Shown here one piece after another: positions 24,150 through 35,665 of a stretch of 64,000 nucleotides of DNA. The position numbers and the translations under genes were made by a program. This stretch comes from Schistosoma haematobium (Eukaryota > Platyhelminthes > Trematoda > Strigeidida > Schistosomatidae): the NCBI RefSeq assembly GCF_000699445.3, contig NC_067195.1, positions 59,061,591 through 59,125,590 on the forward strand, written 5' to 3'. Every line of letters starts with the position of its first letter. The stretch's first letter is position 1. The notes beneath the pieces are model-generated. The model searched no databases, was not told the DNA's origin, and worked only from the letters and a program-made list of their open reading frames with translations.

Positions 24150-24310
24150 ACTTATACATAATACGAGGAGCCACAACAACTTCCATAATGCGAAGTAAGA
24201 GCACAGAACACAGGCACAAGTGAAGATTTATTAATACCAAGAACACAATGACGATGACTCTAGATGAAAATACACTCATATATTGTTTGTGCACACTTTT
24301 GATTATTTAC
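24150..24310 (-). repeat. Retroelement end with AATAAA, minus strand
   Basis: The minus strand resembles 4506-4680 (GAGTGTATTTT, TTAATAAATC, TGTGTTCTG). Probably an LTR or 3' end of an unrecognised retroelement. Confidence 0.45.
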
Positions 24311-24378
24311 TAGTAAATAAATATATATACATATATGAAATTACAGTCAAATCCCACTCTGTATACCATGACGAACAT

Positions 24379-24655
24379 TATTTATTTGAACACATAAATA
24401 TTGGTACAACGGGGCACCAGATACATATGCGCCACACAAATCTCATTCGATATGTGTGAGGGCTTTGATACTGCCCGGGTGCCCAAACCGAAACAGGTGG
24501 TTTTCTTAGGGGGTCACCCACCCCCGAGCCTTTGACCTGAAGGTCTGATCCACAAGGCAGTGGAGCATCGTAAGGAGATGCAGTCCCATGGAAGGCGGTG
24601 ACCAACAATTGGTTCATATGCCATTTGTTCCCGCAGGATACTGGAGCCCATGTGC
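24379..24655 (-). mobile_element. 5'-truncated non-LTR element, same family as 8875
   Basis: Shares the minus-strand frame and 3' end of 8875-9351 (for example IYRMRFVWRICI-type sequence). Flanked by ACCATGACGAACAT at 24365-24378 and ACCATGAAGAACAT at 24656-24669, a 14-bp duplication with one difference. The 3' tail is a short ATTTATTT on the plus strand. Confidence 0.7.
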
Positions 24656-24702
24656 ACCATGAAGAACATAGATCACGTTAATTTAATACAAAAAATATCA
24701 TT

Positions 24703-25256
24703 ATAAGTAAGCAAAGGTGGATAGTGGCTAGCAGTGGAATCCAGGACGCGCGTTTCGTCCTGTTTGGGACTCGTCAGCTGGATGTACCTGCAGCTCAGAG
24801 TTGATGTTCACCCTGGGACTCGAACTCAGTACCGTTCGCTTCAAACGCCATCGCGTTATCCACTTAGCTACTGAGTCCTGATAGCCACTTGCTTGTGCAA
24901 TGGGTTGAAGTTTAATTCACTTGATATTGTTTTACTTGAATCTTCCCATTGATGTTTTTGGACTGAAATTGATCAGTTTCTTATTGGCATATGTGCATAC
25001 TGTGCGTATGCCTCGATATTGCCTTAATTTACAAGCATTATAAGCAAAGGTGGATAGTGGCTAGCAGTCCCAAACAGGACGAAACGCGCGTCCTGGATTC
25101 CACTGCTAGCCACTATCCACCTTTGCTTATAATGCTTGTAAATTAAGGCAATATCGAGGCATACGCACAGTATGCACATATGCCAATAAGAGACTGATCA
25201 ATTTCAGTCCAAAAACATCAATGGGAAGATTCAAGTAAAACAATATCAAGTGAATT
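24703..25256. mobile_element. Smα-like SINE palindrome with 13-bp target duplication
   Basis: Minus arm 24703-25067 covers more than one full turn of the unit (CTAGCAG at 24728 and again at 25061, period 333). Plus arm 25068-25256 starts inside hammerhead stem II (TCCCAAACAGGACGAAAC). The two form an almost perfect palindrome: 24914-25067 against 25103-25256, 154 bp each, with the ribozyme half in the loop. Perfect repeats AAAAAATATCATT at 24690-24702 and 25257-25269 flank the whole. Confidence 0.9.
24739..24783 (-). ncRNA. Smα-type hammerhead ribozyme, intact
   Basis: On the minus strand: stem I ATCCAG/CTGGAT, core CTGACGA, stem II GTCC-CAAACA-GGAC, GAA, short stem III ACGC/GCGT, cleavage after GTC. 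Flanking GTACATC and GGATTCC supply the stem I extension typical of schistosome hammerheads. Confidence 0.9.
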
Positions 25257-25562
25257 AAAAAATATCATTTCTTCAATAAACAACACATTGAAGTAAATCA
25301 ATGTTATACTAAATAAAATATCACAATGAAAATAGAACAAATAATGAACTGAATAATCACTATGCGAAATGAAAGAAAAACAGAATTAATGTTGAACAAG
25401 AAATTACAATGAATAAAAGAATGTAATTCTACATTTCTTTTTTAAAATCCCCATCATATTAGAGATTAAGGCTTTTCTTGAAATATTAAGTTGAAATACG
25501 AATAATACAAATCTAAGTGTGTATTAACAAATTGCAAATTATCAAAAGTACAGAGATTAAGA

Positions 25563-25642
25563 TGAAACGGTCGTCCAGTTCTTTTAGATTTTTCATGGTG
25601 GTTTAACTTTAATTGACTCATGAATTCAACTATTAAAATGTA
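25563..25642 (+). repeat. Family A SINE tail fragment
   Basis: Starts in hammerhead stem III (AAACGGTCGTCCAG) and ends in the tail (ATTGACTCATGAATTCAAC). Truncated within the ribozyme. Confidence 0.6.
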
Positions 25643-25693
25643 AATTGTTACACAATAATCAAAATATGACTAAAAATGAATATTTTATGAAGT

Positions 25694-25921
25694 TAGAAGG
25701 TTTTATGGAGATTGTATTAATTTAATAGTTGAATTCATGAATTAATTGATGCTAGACCACCATAGAAAACTTGGAAGCACTGGATGGCCGTTTCGTCCGG
25801 CCTCGTGAGATCGCGGATGCGCACTGCTGAGGAGTTCCATACTAGGACGAAACAGCCGGTCAGTGCTTCTAGGTTTCCCATGGTGGTCTATCTTCAATTG
25901 GCTCAAGAATTCAATTATTAA
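25694..25921. mobile_element. Family A SINE, fold-back with 12-bp target duplication
   Basis: Minus arm to about 25799 and plus arm from about 25800, meeting near the hammerhead and the end of the tRNA-like part. Perfect repeats ATTTTATGAAGT at 25682-25693 and 25922-25933 flank it. The plus hammerhead reads GCACTG, CTGAGGA, GTTCCATACTAGGAC, with a changed stem III. Confidence 0.85.
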
Positions 25922-26198
25922 ATTTTATGAAGTATTAACTTATGCACACCTATGATTGTTGTTCAATATCATATTATTTCTATTTTATATTTCAACTTAA
26001 ATTCAGATATTTAAGGATTTGAATTATGGTCAAAAAATATTAGTAAACCGATGTTTAGTATTAATTTTTTTAGAAATAACCTAGATGTTTTAGACAAGAA
26101 AAGCTTTTGCCATTTTCTTCTCTTTAACGAACTCTAGAAAATGCTATACTCATGATGTAACACTTGTCAATTTTATAAAACGTTACCATCTATTAACA

Positions 26199-26589
26199 TT
26201 ATATGCAAAGGTGAATAATGGCTAGCAGTGGAATTCAGGATGCGTGCTTCGTGCTATTTGGGACTCGTTAGATGGATCTGCCTGCATCTGGCAGTTAGCG
26301 TTCACTCCGGGACTCGAATTCACTACCGTTTGCTTTAAACGCCATCGCGTTATCCACTTGGACACTGAGTCCTGATAGATGCAGGCATATCCAGTTGACG
26401 AGTTCCAAATAGGACGAAACGCGCATCCTGGATTCCACTGCTAACCATTATTCATCTTTGTTTATAATGCTTGTAAATTAAGGCAATATCGAGGCAATAC
26501 GTACAGTATTCACGTATACTAATAAGAGACTGATCAATTGCAGTCCTAATCATCAATGGAAAAATTCAATAAACAATACCAAGTGAATG
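26199..26589. mobile_element. Smα-like SINE, fold-back with target duplication
   Basis: Minus arm to about 26375 (post-ribozyme segment, hammerhead, tRNA-like part) and plus arm about 26376-26589 (hammerhead with core TTGACGA, then the segment up to CCAAGTGAATG). CATCTATTAACA at 26187-26198 and CATCTATCAACA at 26590-26601 form a 12-bp duplication with one difference. Confidence 0.85.
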
Positions 26590-26802
26590 CATCTATCAAC
26601 AATTTTTAATATTCTAAATGATTATAAATTTGAGAAAATTGATGAATAAAGCAGGATGATAATCATATTATATTTGTTAAAATAAAGGCTAATAGACAAG
26701 TCTGATGCATTAATGTTTTATTTAGTTTATGTAACAAGAAAATTAAAACGTAGAGACAGGTCGCATTATGAAATTATCTAAGTTAGATATTCACTTACTT
26801 AG

Positions 26803-26869
26803 GACAGGGTTGGATGGAGAGCGCAGGTGGATGGCGTATGCTCCTCCATGAAGGGTAACCGGTGTAATT
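26803..26869 (+). mobile_element. RTE-like 3' end fragment
   Basis: Encodes the last residues of the reverse transcriptase tail (QDRVGWR-like) followed by CTCCTCCATGAAGGGTAAC. It matches the 3' end of the element at 30858-31800. Confidence 0.55.
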
Positions 26870-27147
26870 AAGATAGATATTTACTAAAAGCTAAAAGATA
26901 CTACGGAACTGTTTTACCTAAATATTTAAAGCCCTCCACATTCATCACCTATGAATCTTTTATTAGGTTGATCCCATAACTTACAGTCAACAAGATGAAT
27001 GTATTATCACTAGACCACTAAGTTGGCATTCATTGTTCAAATCAATGAATCCGTAGAATTCGTTTATCATAAATCTTATTAATGAAAAAACAGTTGAATC
27101 ATATATATGTTGATAGTGTAATTGATTGTTATGTTATATTTATTTAC

Positions 27148-27839
27148 ATTTGGTGTCGCTGCCAACCAGGAGTGCAAGAGTGCTGTTCTGCGAGCGCCGT
27201 TGCGGGCCTGGAGCTGTGGTGCTAGTTGGGGCAGTCTGGTGCGGAGAGGTGGCGTCGAGTGGAGTGTTCTGGTGGGGCGGCGCTGGCTGTAGCGGGTGCT
27301 GTCGACGGAGAGGAGCGGTAAACGTGAGGCTGCTGGGCGGACATCAAATGTGGATGGCTCAGCAGGCCAGTGGAGCATGGGTGATAAGCGTCCCAGGTCC
27401 CGGGTGGGTGTAGGATGTTGTTCCCCCGGCAGGTCGACGGAGCCATGGAGGTCAGCGCGCCGCAGACCCGAAATTTTGACGGAGAGCGTAGCATAGACTG
27501 CAGAAACGAAGAATGTGGCACGGCGAGCATGAACCACCACAAGAACGACTGCTTTAAAGGGGGGACGAGTGTGGTGCGTGCTACTTATATTGATATAAGT
27601 AGTATATGACACGAGTCAGTAATGTAATGCCTGGCAGCAGAAGATGGGGAAGATCAAGAAAGGAAGAGCGGGAATAGAAAGCAATTAGTATGGAAATGCA
27701 AGAACAACGAAGTTTGAGACAATTATTGAACATTTTGCAAATTAAGTATTATAGTATGGTTATTCTATTTCATCAAATAACTCTTTAACTTTGCGCTAAA
27801 TATAATTCGATTGTCTCCACCCGTGTTCCGTTCCCTACA
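27148..27839 (+). mobile_element. Short LTR retroelement: GC-rich internal part and 3' LTR
   Basis: The 3' LTR runs 27570-27839 (TGTGGTGCGTGCTACTTATA to CGTTCCCTACA) and belongs to the family of 15774-16101. Just before it is a polypurine tract, AAAGGGGGGACGAG. The preceding 420 bp are very GC-rich for this window. They start with TGGTGTCGCTGCCAACC, a possible tRNA primer-binding site right after TTTACA. No 5' LTR is clear upstream. Open frames exist on both strands, but none shows gag or pol motifs. It is either a non-autonomous element or one with its 5' end lost. Confidence 0.6.
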
Positions 27840-28541
27840 TTTGTAAAATAGAATTAAGGTTGAATTAACAGCTAGATTTCAAAGAGAAATCAATAATTCC
27901 AAGTTAGATATCATACATTTTGATAACATCGAATCAAAATTCCAAGAAACATGTATCACAATACTGTTTACTCAATAACTTTTGTTCAGAAAGTTTTATT
28001 TAGAAAATAAATAGCTACACAGAATAGATTCATTACAAATTTCCGAAATAAAGCAGAGTAAAAAGATAAAGATTAATCATTATCTTATTCAATGAACGTA
28101 TAATCTATCCTAAAGTCAAAGAACAATGAATATTTTGTCACAATATAGACCTTCATATCAGTTCGTACTAATTAGTGTTTAAACAAGTTTTAGATTTTAG
28201 TTAGCAATAGAATATAGAACAGACATTTTGTACTTCTTCTTGTCATATGATAACCATGATATTACCTGTATTACAGTAATATTGTATACACTGAGAATCG
28301 TAAACGATTTTACCACTGTATCTGAATAACTAATAATTTACTAAATAGGTCCGGTAATATTTGCATTTTCCGTTTAATGACATTTTAAATTATTTTAAAT
28401 ATCTCTATTGACAGTTTCTATTTTATTCTGTCATCACTGACTATTTAAGTAATTAACATATTTAGTTTGTTTCCATAACAGTGACTTAAATAATAGAATC
28501 TAGAAATATCCCAAATGGGACAATCTTCATAAATGATCTAC

Positions 28542-28579
<38 letters not shown>

Positions 28580-29483
28580 CAATCCATTATCTTAATCACG
28601 AATATTTTTTTATCACTTTAAGGATTTTCATAACATTCTTTTAATAAAAAGGTAATTCTTAAGTTTACTGATGATTCAACATAATCAGATACTCATATAC
28701 ATTTGAACAGAAAACTAAATAACATTATATAACTATTAGATGGGAAAAAAAATGTATTTGTCTGAATGTTTTCCCATTCTACATATAAAGCTCAAAAAAG
28801 AAAAAAATCTGATGTTATCATTGTATAATAATAATAATGTTAAGTATTTCGTTTTATTTTACTCAACCACCTATTATGTAACATAACATAAATATTCTAC
28901 AAAAAAACATTTCCAAACATGCAAACCATGTATTCTATATTGTTACGTGTATACGTGAAAAGATTCTCATTAGCATATGTGTTTTGTTTTTTTTTGGTTA
29001 TATTCATAATCAGAATTTTGACTAGTATGTTTCTTTTTCCCCCTGTTTATTATCACCTTGTACATTGTTGGCAACTAACTGACTTTATTTAGTTGTTTCT
29101 TTCATCAAAATTCTTATAGATATCGTGTGTTGTAAACATGTATGTGTCCATGGACATGGATGCGTGTATGATAATGCTTCATGAATTGGATTTTATTTTA
29201 CCATTAGACAAAAAATTGAAATATATAAATCTATTTTTTTAGTTATTTTTGTTATTGTTAAGATGATTATCTTTTAAAAAAGATCTCTATGTTTGAGGGA
29301 ACAGGAAGAAAAAAAATGAAGGGGGGGTGAGGGAATATATTTTTTGTTCAATTACATAGGCTTTGATTTATTCATTTAAAGAAAAATGCAGCAATTATGA
29401 TTGTCTATTGTATATTAGATAAATTGTTAGTAGATCTTCTTTTTTGTTCTATTGTTTTAACATAATACAATCATTTACTAATA
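27840..29483. other. AT-rich stretch, no gene seen
   Basis: Contains an ATA microsatellite near 28545-28580 and several A, T or G runs. No exon, known repeat or RNA gene was recognised. Confidence 0.5.
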
Positions 29484-29735
29484 TGTATGGTGGCGCAACT
29501 TCGTGGATTGGTTGAAGTTAGATATTAACACCGTTGAACCCCGGCCGGCTCAGTGGTCTAATGCTTAAGTGCTCGCGCACGAAACCAGTAGGTCCTGAGT
29601 TTGAATCTCGCGGGGTGCGGGATCGTGGATGCGCACTGCTGAGGAGTCCCATACTAGGACGAAACGGCCGTCCAGTGCTTCCAGGTTTTCAATGGTGGTC
29701 TAGCTTCAATTGACTCATGATTTCAACCAGTGTAA
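29484..29735 (+). mobile_element. Family A SINE with intact hammerhead
   Basis: Head (GGTGGCGCAACTTCGTGGAT), tRNA-like part (GGCTCAGTGGTCTAATGC; GAGTTTGAATCTC), hammerhead and tail ending GACTCATGATTTCAACC. Close to consensus, so probably young. The upstream head is truncated. Confidence 0.8.
29633..29678 (+). ncRNA. Type I hammerhead ribozyme (family A), intact
   Basis: Stem I GCACTG/CAGTGC, core CTGAGGA, stem II GTCC-CATACTA-GGAC, GAA, stem III ACGG/CCGT, C at the cleavage site. Best-preserved family A ribozyme in the window. Confidence 0.9.
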
Positions 29736-30164
29736 TATGAAATGTTTTAATTTACTATTCATTTTATGTTAATTTGAGTCATTTGAAAATGATCCTACGG
29801 TTGAATTCATTCTAATATAAGTAATATACACAAAGAAAAACATTTATTTAGAATGTTTCTTTTTTTCATCACAACATGAAATGTAACAAAGTGTCTTAGG
29901 TTACACCTTCCTTTGAAGTCTATAAAGTACTTTTTTCAATTTATTTCCTGTTATTCATTCTATTCTACATTGACTTCTTCAAAGTCTTCATTTCAAAATT
30001 AGTTTCGTTTCTTCTTTTTTTTTCAAAAAAAAGTGTTCTTTTAGTAAAACAAGGTGTATTTTTATCAACTAGAATCTTTTATAGTACACAAAACATACTA
30101 CTAACAAAGTATGTATTTATATACTAAGACAAAATTATGTTATTTATCACGATTAATTACAAAA

Positions 30165-30320
30165 AGAGGAAGGTTTAAGAATACATTGCACAGTGAACTG
30201 GAATCAGACATAAAAAAGATGAATAGTAACTGGAAAGAACTAGAAACGAATGCCTAGGGCAAGGTTAGGTAGATTGTGCTGGTGGGCGGCCTATGTTCCT
30301 CCATGAAGGGTAACAGACGT
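30165..30320 (+). mobile_element. RTE-like 3' end fragment
   Basis: Encodes a diverged version of the tail at 30868-31371 (KKMNSNWKELE-like) followed by CTCCATGAAGGGTAAC and a GTAAGTAGG tail. Confidence 0.65.
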
Positions 30321-30857
30321 AAGTAGGTTAAGGATAAAAAAATCCAATGAAAGTTTACAATTGTTACAATCTTAACAAAAAAATTCATTCAGGTTATCAT
30401 TACACAGAGAACTACAAAAAAGTAAATAGTACCAAACAATTACGATAGTTTAATTTGTAATATGATTGTAATCTGTTGTATTCATAGTGGATATCTCTTA
30501 ATTAATACTCTTTCATAAACCATAAACTATCCAATATTACCTTGTTTTTAAACAAATTTACAAACTTTAAAATGAAATACATGAATAATGGTGTTAATAT
30601 GCTTGAAATCTGATTTAAAATCCCAATATCTTAACTTTTATTATGACAACAGTGTATTGTGTTGGAGAATTCACTGGTTCTCTAGAGAGAAACATGGTGT
30701 ACACAGTTATTTTCCACATTACATGAGTTTGTGGTGACTTAATGTTATTCTGATTACGAATCAATCTAAGTTAGACAATCATTAAAAACATGAAAATCAT
30801 AGATAGCTAATATGTGTCTTCTTAGAAGTGCCCAATCACTTCTTTTACAGATCAACT

Positions 30858-31800
30858 TACTTACTTACCTACGCCTGTTACTCCTCGTGAAGGAGCATAG
30901 GCCGCTCATCAGCATTCTCCATCCAACCCTGTCCTGGGCAATCCTTTCAAGCTCCTTCCAGTTGTTGTTCATCCTTTTCATATCTGCTTCTATTATCCTA
31001 CGTAATGTGTTCTTAGGCCTTCCTCTTTTCCGCTTCCCTTCAGGATTCCAAGTTAGAGCTTGTCTCGTGATGCAGTTTGACGATTCACATAATGTATGTC
31101 CTATCCATTTCCATCGTCTTTTCCTAATTTCTTCTTCAGCTGGAGGCTGGTTTGTTCTCTCCCACAGAAGGCTATTGCTGATGGTATCCGCCCAATGGAT
31201 GTTGAGTATTTTGCGTAGACAGCTATTTATAAATATTTGTACCTTTCTGACGATGGTTGTGGTAATTCTCCAAGTTTCAGCTCTGTACAGTAGAACCTCC
31301 TTGACGTTCGTATTGAAGATTCTCACTTTCATATTGGTTGAAAGTTGTTTTGAGCTCCATATGTTCTTCAATTGTAGGAATGCGACCCTTGTTTTGCCAA
31401 TCCTCGCCTTTACGTCTGCATCTGAGCCTCCTTGTTCATCGATGATGCTTCCCAGGTATGTGAAGGATTCGACACCTTACAGAGTTTCGCCATCAAGAGT
31501 GATTGGACTGCTGCTCTCCGCTTTGAATTTGAGGACCTTGGTTTTCCATTTGCGTATGCTGAGGCCTACTGATGCAGAGACTGCTGCTACACTGTCTGTC
31601 TTTGTCTGCATCTGTTCGTGTGTATGCGATAGGAGGGCTAGGTCATCTGCGAAGTCCAAATCGTCTAAATGATTTTGAGCTATCCATTGTGTTCCGTGTT
31701 TTCCTTCAGATGTCGAGGTCCTCATAACTCCGTCTGTAGCTCTTCTAGAGTTACTGCCGGTCCCAAGCCCGGGTAAAGGAGGAGGGTTGGGCATGGGGTT
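30858..31800 (-). mobile_element. RTE-like non-LTR retrotransposon, 5'-truncated
   Basis: The minus strand encodes the second half of a reverse transcriptase in two frames. 31794-31477 contains the catalytic FADD box (LDDLDFADDLALLSH). 31371-30865 holds the C-terminal thumb/tail with [10 protein letters not shown] and [14 protein letters not shown]. The frame shifts between the two. The plus frame over the same bases is only the complement. The 3' end is a TAAG tetranucleotide tail (plus strand ACTTACTTACCTAC), typical of RTE elements. Inactive. Confidence 0.85.
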
Positions 31801-31849
31801 AGCGTCCCCATCCCGTAGAAAACTAACTCGCTAAAAAACGCTTACAGAT

Positions 31850-32267
31850 TAACTAATATAATAAAATTCATTAGGTTTATTTTCTTGTAAAAATGTGAAA
31901 ATGTTTACAATTTAGGCTCAATTTAAATCGTATTAAACAAACGTAGCATTGAGAACCACTATTTTAATGTATATCTTACTTTATTATTTTACGGGAAAAG
32001 TTAGTGTCTGATGGTGTATTATTAATTATTATAGTCCAAAAGTTTATTTTGTGACATTTATTCCGATGTACAACTTTTCGATCTTTCCACTGTACTTAAA
32101 TTAAAGGTACACTTTAAACTTGAGCTTGTTCAGTTGATACAATCAAAAACGTTCATCATATTATATTGCCAATTTTTAATTCTATTTTAATCAATTATAT
32201 ATAAAAACGAATAATACGAATGAGATATTAATCTATTTGATAATTCCAAGAATAAATTGATTTTCAA
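31850..32267. other. AT-rich, nothing recognised
   Basis: No coding or repeat signal was seen between the retrotransposon fragment and the next SINE. Confidence 0.5.
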
Positions 32268-32766
32268 CCTTAAAATCACGAGTTAATCTAAGCTAGACCA
32301 CCAATTTGGAAGCACTGGATTGTCGTTTCTTCCTAGTATGGAACTTTTCAATAGTGCGCATCCACGATCTTGCATGTAGGACTCGAAACCGGAACAGTCG
32401 GTCTCACGCGCGAACGTTTAGTTTTCAGACCACTCAGCAGAAATCTAACGCTGTTAATTTCTAACTTTAATCGATCCATGATCATGAGCAACGCTTCATC
32501 CATTGTCTGAGGTAGATAACTGTCTCACACTCAACACGGATCGGACTCCACAGGTCAAAACTTCTCACTAGACCTCCGGAAGCTAAATCTTGGAGCTAGT
32601 CTTTAGTGAGCACATGACTGTCATCGGTATGAGGATTTGTGGAGATTTTAGTATTTTCATTGTTGATTCACGAGTCGATATAAGCTATACCATCACTGAA
32701 AAAGCTTAGATCGACTCATGATTTCAACTGTGAAAATACTACAATCTCCACAAATCCCTTTACCGA
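32268..32766. mobile_element. Family A SINE (diverged subfamily), fold-back
   Basis: Minus arm about 32268-32698 covers slightly more than one turn of the unit: tail sequence occurs at both ends. It is joined to a short plus arm, 32699-32766, of tail only (GACTCATGATTTCAACTG to TCTCCACAAATCCC). Hammerhead mutated. The same subfamily is at 50039 and 60720. Confidence 0.7.
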
Positions 32767-32976
32767 CAAATTCAATTATTTGCTTTTTGTACGAATAAAA
32801 ATATATTTTTTATAAATTTTGCCTATAAAGAGAGTTAAAACTAAAAATCAAACACTTGTGCATATTTATCTGGATATTTTATAATGAGCATTACGAAATA
32901 AGTGCAAAAACTTTTGAACAGACATGTTTCACGGAACTCCTTTAACATCGTTGATCATAAAATTGCCCGTTCCCAT

Positions 32977-33251
32977 TGTAAAACATGTCAGTAGGCTGTA
33001 GAACTGTATACTTTTTATTGCGAGAAGTTACAAAGTATTTACATTATACATATGCATAGGTTTCAAAAGTCCATCTGTATCTTTCTGTGTGTTCCGCCAT
33101 CCGAACTGTTTTCTGGTCCAGTCTTCAAATGTTCTACCATCACCGTACTTTCGATTCACTGAAACTCTTTACTCCATCTGACAACTGTGACAACTTCAAT
33201 GTCACGTTCCACTACACACTACTTACAATCTTATAAGTAGCATTCACTACA
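32977..33251 (-). mobile_element. Probable solo LTR of a related family
   Basis: Starts (minus) TGTAGTGAATGCTACTTATA, has the same style of internal palindrome around GTAAGTAGTGTG, contains AATAAA, and ends ATGTTTTACA. Length 275 bp. Flanks CCAT (32973-32976) and CTAT (33252-33255) may be a 4-bp duplication with one change. Confidence 0.5.
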
Positions 33252-34008
33252 CTATTCCTATCAACTTAAGGATCTAAAAAATTAATCACAATTTACATCA
33301 CTGCAGATCTAATCATTTATCACTAATGGAAAGATAAAAATGCAATAAAAATCTATATTACATAATGTAAACTGAAGATTAACAAGCTTACAACAGGTGA
33401 TGTATCAAATTGGCGGTCATAGTATTAAACTACGTATAATATATTCTGTAAAACTGTTTCGCGATGATACTATTTGTACTTAATACTCAGTTGGTCAGAA
33501 AGTATATCAGTTTAACAATTAAAAATAAAAAATCATATATTATTCGAAGACTAATATTTACCTTTGTTCATTTCTTATCTGATCAGTCTATCCGTATTGA
33601 TTGAAAAGTCTGTTTATAGAAAATTGTTATATTCAATCAATTACCTGGTAGTCCTATCTTATGTTAACTGTTTAGTTTAAGTTTGACCATTGGTTTTGCG
33701 ATAAAATTGTCTATTAATCTATGTAAGTCGAACTAGTGAGTTTGTCAGTCAGTAGTTTAATTATAATGCAGATACGTAAGCTTCATTGAGATAGGTAATG
33801 TGATAGGGAAATGTTTATCTGTATTATTAGAACTAGGTTATTGATTGAAGAAACCCTTGAACGAGTTACAATTTCAAGCTAAGTTATTAGAACTTATCTA
33901 AATTGTATATTTTTTTGTGTGTAGAATTCCAATAACTTCACTCGATTAACTGTTATCCGATGAAGCCTATAGCAAACGACAAAGATAAATTTAAAAAAAA
34001 ATTTCTTT

Positions 34009-34437
34009 AGTTGAGATCATGTGTCAATTGAAGCTGGACCCATATAGAGAACCTGGAACCACTGGATGGCCCCTTCGTTCTGCTGTGGGACTCCTCAACA
34101 GTGTGCATCCATGACCCCGCCTCGCAGGATTCGGACCCAGGACCTATCAGTCTCACTCGTGAGCGCTTAACCATCAGACCACTGAGCCGGCCGGTATCCA
34201 GCGGTATTAATGTCTAACTTCAACTAATCCACGAAATTGAGCGACACATCCACCATTGCCTTCATTGAGTTACTATCTCACAACAGACCTAGTTGAACTC
34301 CACTGGTCACTGCTTCTCACTAGAATTCCAGTATATACATCTTGAAGCCAGTCACTATTGAGCATATGTTGATTATAGTATCAGAATGGGTTTTGTGGAG
34401 GTTGTAGTAGTTTCAGTAGTTGAGATCATGAGTCAAT
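34009..34437 (-). mobile_element. Family A SINE, one full turn of the unit
   Basis: The minus strand starts and ends in the same tail sequence: TTGAGATCAT lies at 34011 and again at 34420 on the plus strand, period 409. Between them come the whole head, tRNA-like part (GGTCCTGGGTCCGAATCCTG) and hammerhead (core CTGAGGA but altered stem II and III). This is a circular permutation rather than a normal linear copy. Confidence 0.8.
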
Positions 34438-34659
34438 AAAAATACTTCACCTAATAGTTATTCATGTGTTCTTAGCAAGGTTCAGTTAATGAATGAAATT
34501 ACAATATATATGTTTCGCCTAATATAAGAAAATGAATGGTATTAACGAACAAATATAAGCTAGAGAATTAGTGAAAATTGATATCACCAGACAGTTGTTT
34601 TATTTTCGTTTGACAATATTCAACTATTTTATAGTCACCATAAGTAGCTAAAAATAAAA

Positions 34660-34915
34660 TTGAATCGTATTGAATTCATGAACAGATAAAAGTTGAACAA
34701 CCACTAAAACCTGGAAACAATGAGCCACCGTTTCTTCATAATGTGAGGCTACCCAGCACTGCATTTCCACGATCCGGCATGTGGGAGTCGAACCTAGGAC
34801 CTTTGGTGTTACGTGCGATCGCTTAGCCTGTAGATCACTAGCCTCAATAACTCCACGATAATGAACGACCGTTGTTAAATATCTTCAACAGTCTCCACAA
34901 ACCCATAGTGAAAAC
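34660..34915 (-). mobile_element. Family A SINE, old copy
   Basis: Diverged tail, hammerhead remnant and tRNA-like part (GGTTCGACTCCC on the minus strand). Confidence 0.55.
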
Positions 34916-35665
34916 TGACTTTGTAAAACAAAAACACGTAGTTTGATGAAGGAATAATCACTTCGACAATGTATATGTTTTTTTCATTTATATCTGTTAA
35001 AAATTTTAGTTTAATAATCATTTTTATTCCTTCCCAAATACTTTCTCACTTCTCATCTTTGTCTTGGTGTATAGAGTCGTAAATATAATGGCAAAGTGAA
35101 ATTCCTCCATTTAGTATTTATAGGATTAATTCAATTAATATGATAATAATTATCTTCTTATCTTAGCCGTTTGTATAAAGACTAACACCTAACTAACTCA
35201 AATTTTGTTGAGCAAAGTAAGTTGCGAAATCACGAGTTGCTAACTGGCTAAAAGATGATATAGATATTTCCATGTCATTCTAATATAGACACTGCATATA
35301 AACCTAACTTAATATTAGTGTTCCTATTCATACCATGAATTGAAAGTAGTGTCCATAGTAATAAATATCAACAATTAACTAATTAGCTTCTAAATCATGA
35401 TGTTTGTTAACTTAACTCTTGAAGTTGAGTTCTCTGAGCTGAATAACTCAAACATAAATCTGTACACGACATAATCAGTATAAGAAGCATAAGTCAACAA
35501 CTTGCTGAATTAACTACCGATAATAAGGTGATAACAAATACGAAATTCCGACTATTAAAAATAGCTGCAATATTTGTATTGAAAATTTAACTATTTACAA
35601 TGTTGATTCATTTATATGTAAACAGTTGAACAGCATTTTATATGATAACCAAATATTGTGAGAAA

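Noticed and set aside
24703..25256. Palindrome as a pure assembly artefact
   Set aside because: The perfect 13-bp target duplication outside the arms and the differing junctions of other fold-backs are hard to explain as artefacts, although reads should still be checked.
27079..27612. Overlapping open frames on both strands in the GC-rich block
   Set aside because: High GC content makes stop codons rare in all frames; none shows a recognisable domain.
28545..28580. Regularly spaced short repeats as a CRISPR-like array
   Set aside because: It is a plain ATA microsatellite in a eukaryotic genome.
30812..31672. Longest plus-strand open frame (286 codons)
   Set aside because: It lies antisense to the reverse transcriptase fragment on the minus strand, whose FADD and RWKWIGHTL motifs show the true coding strand.
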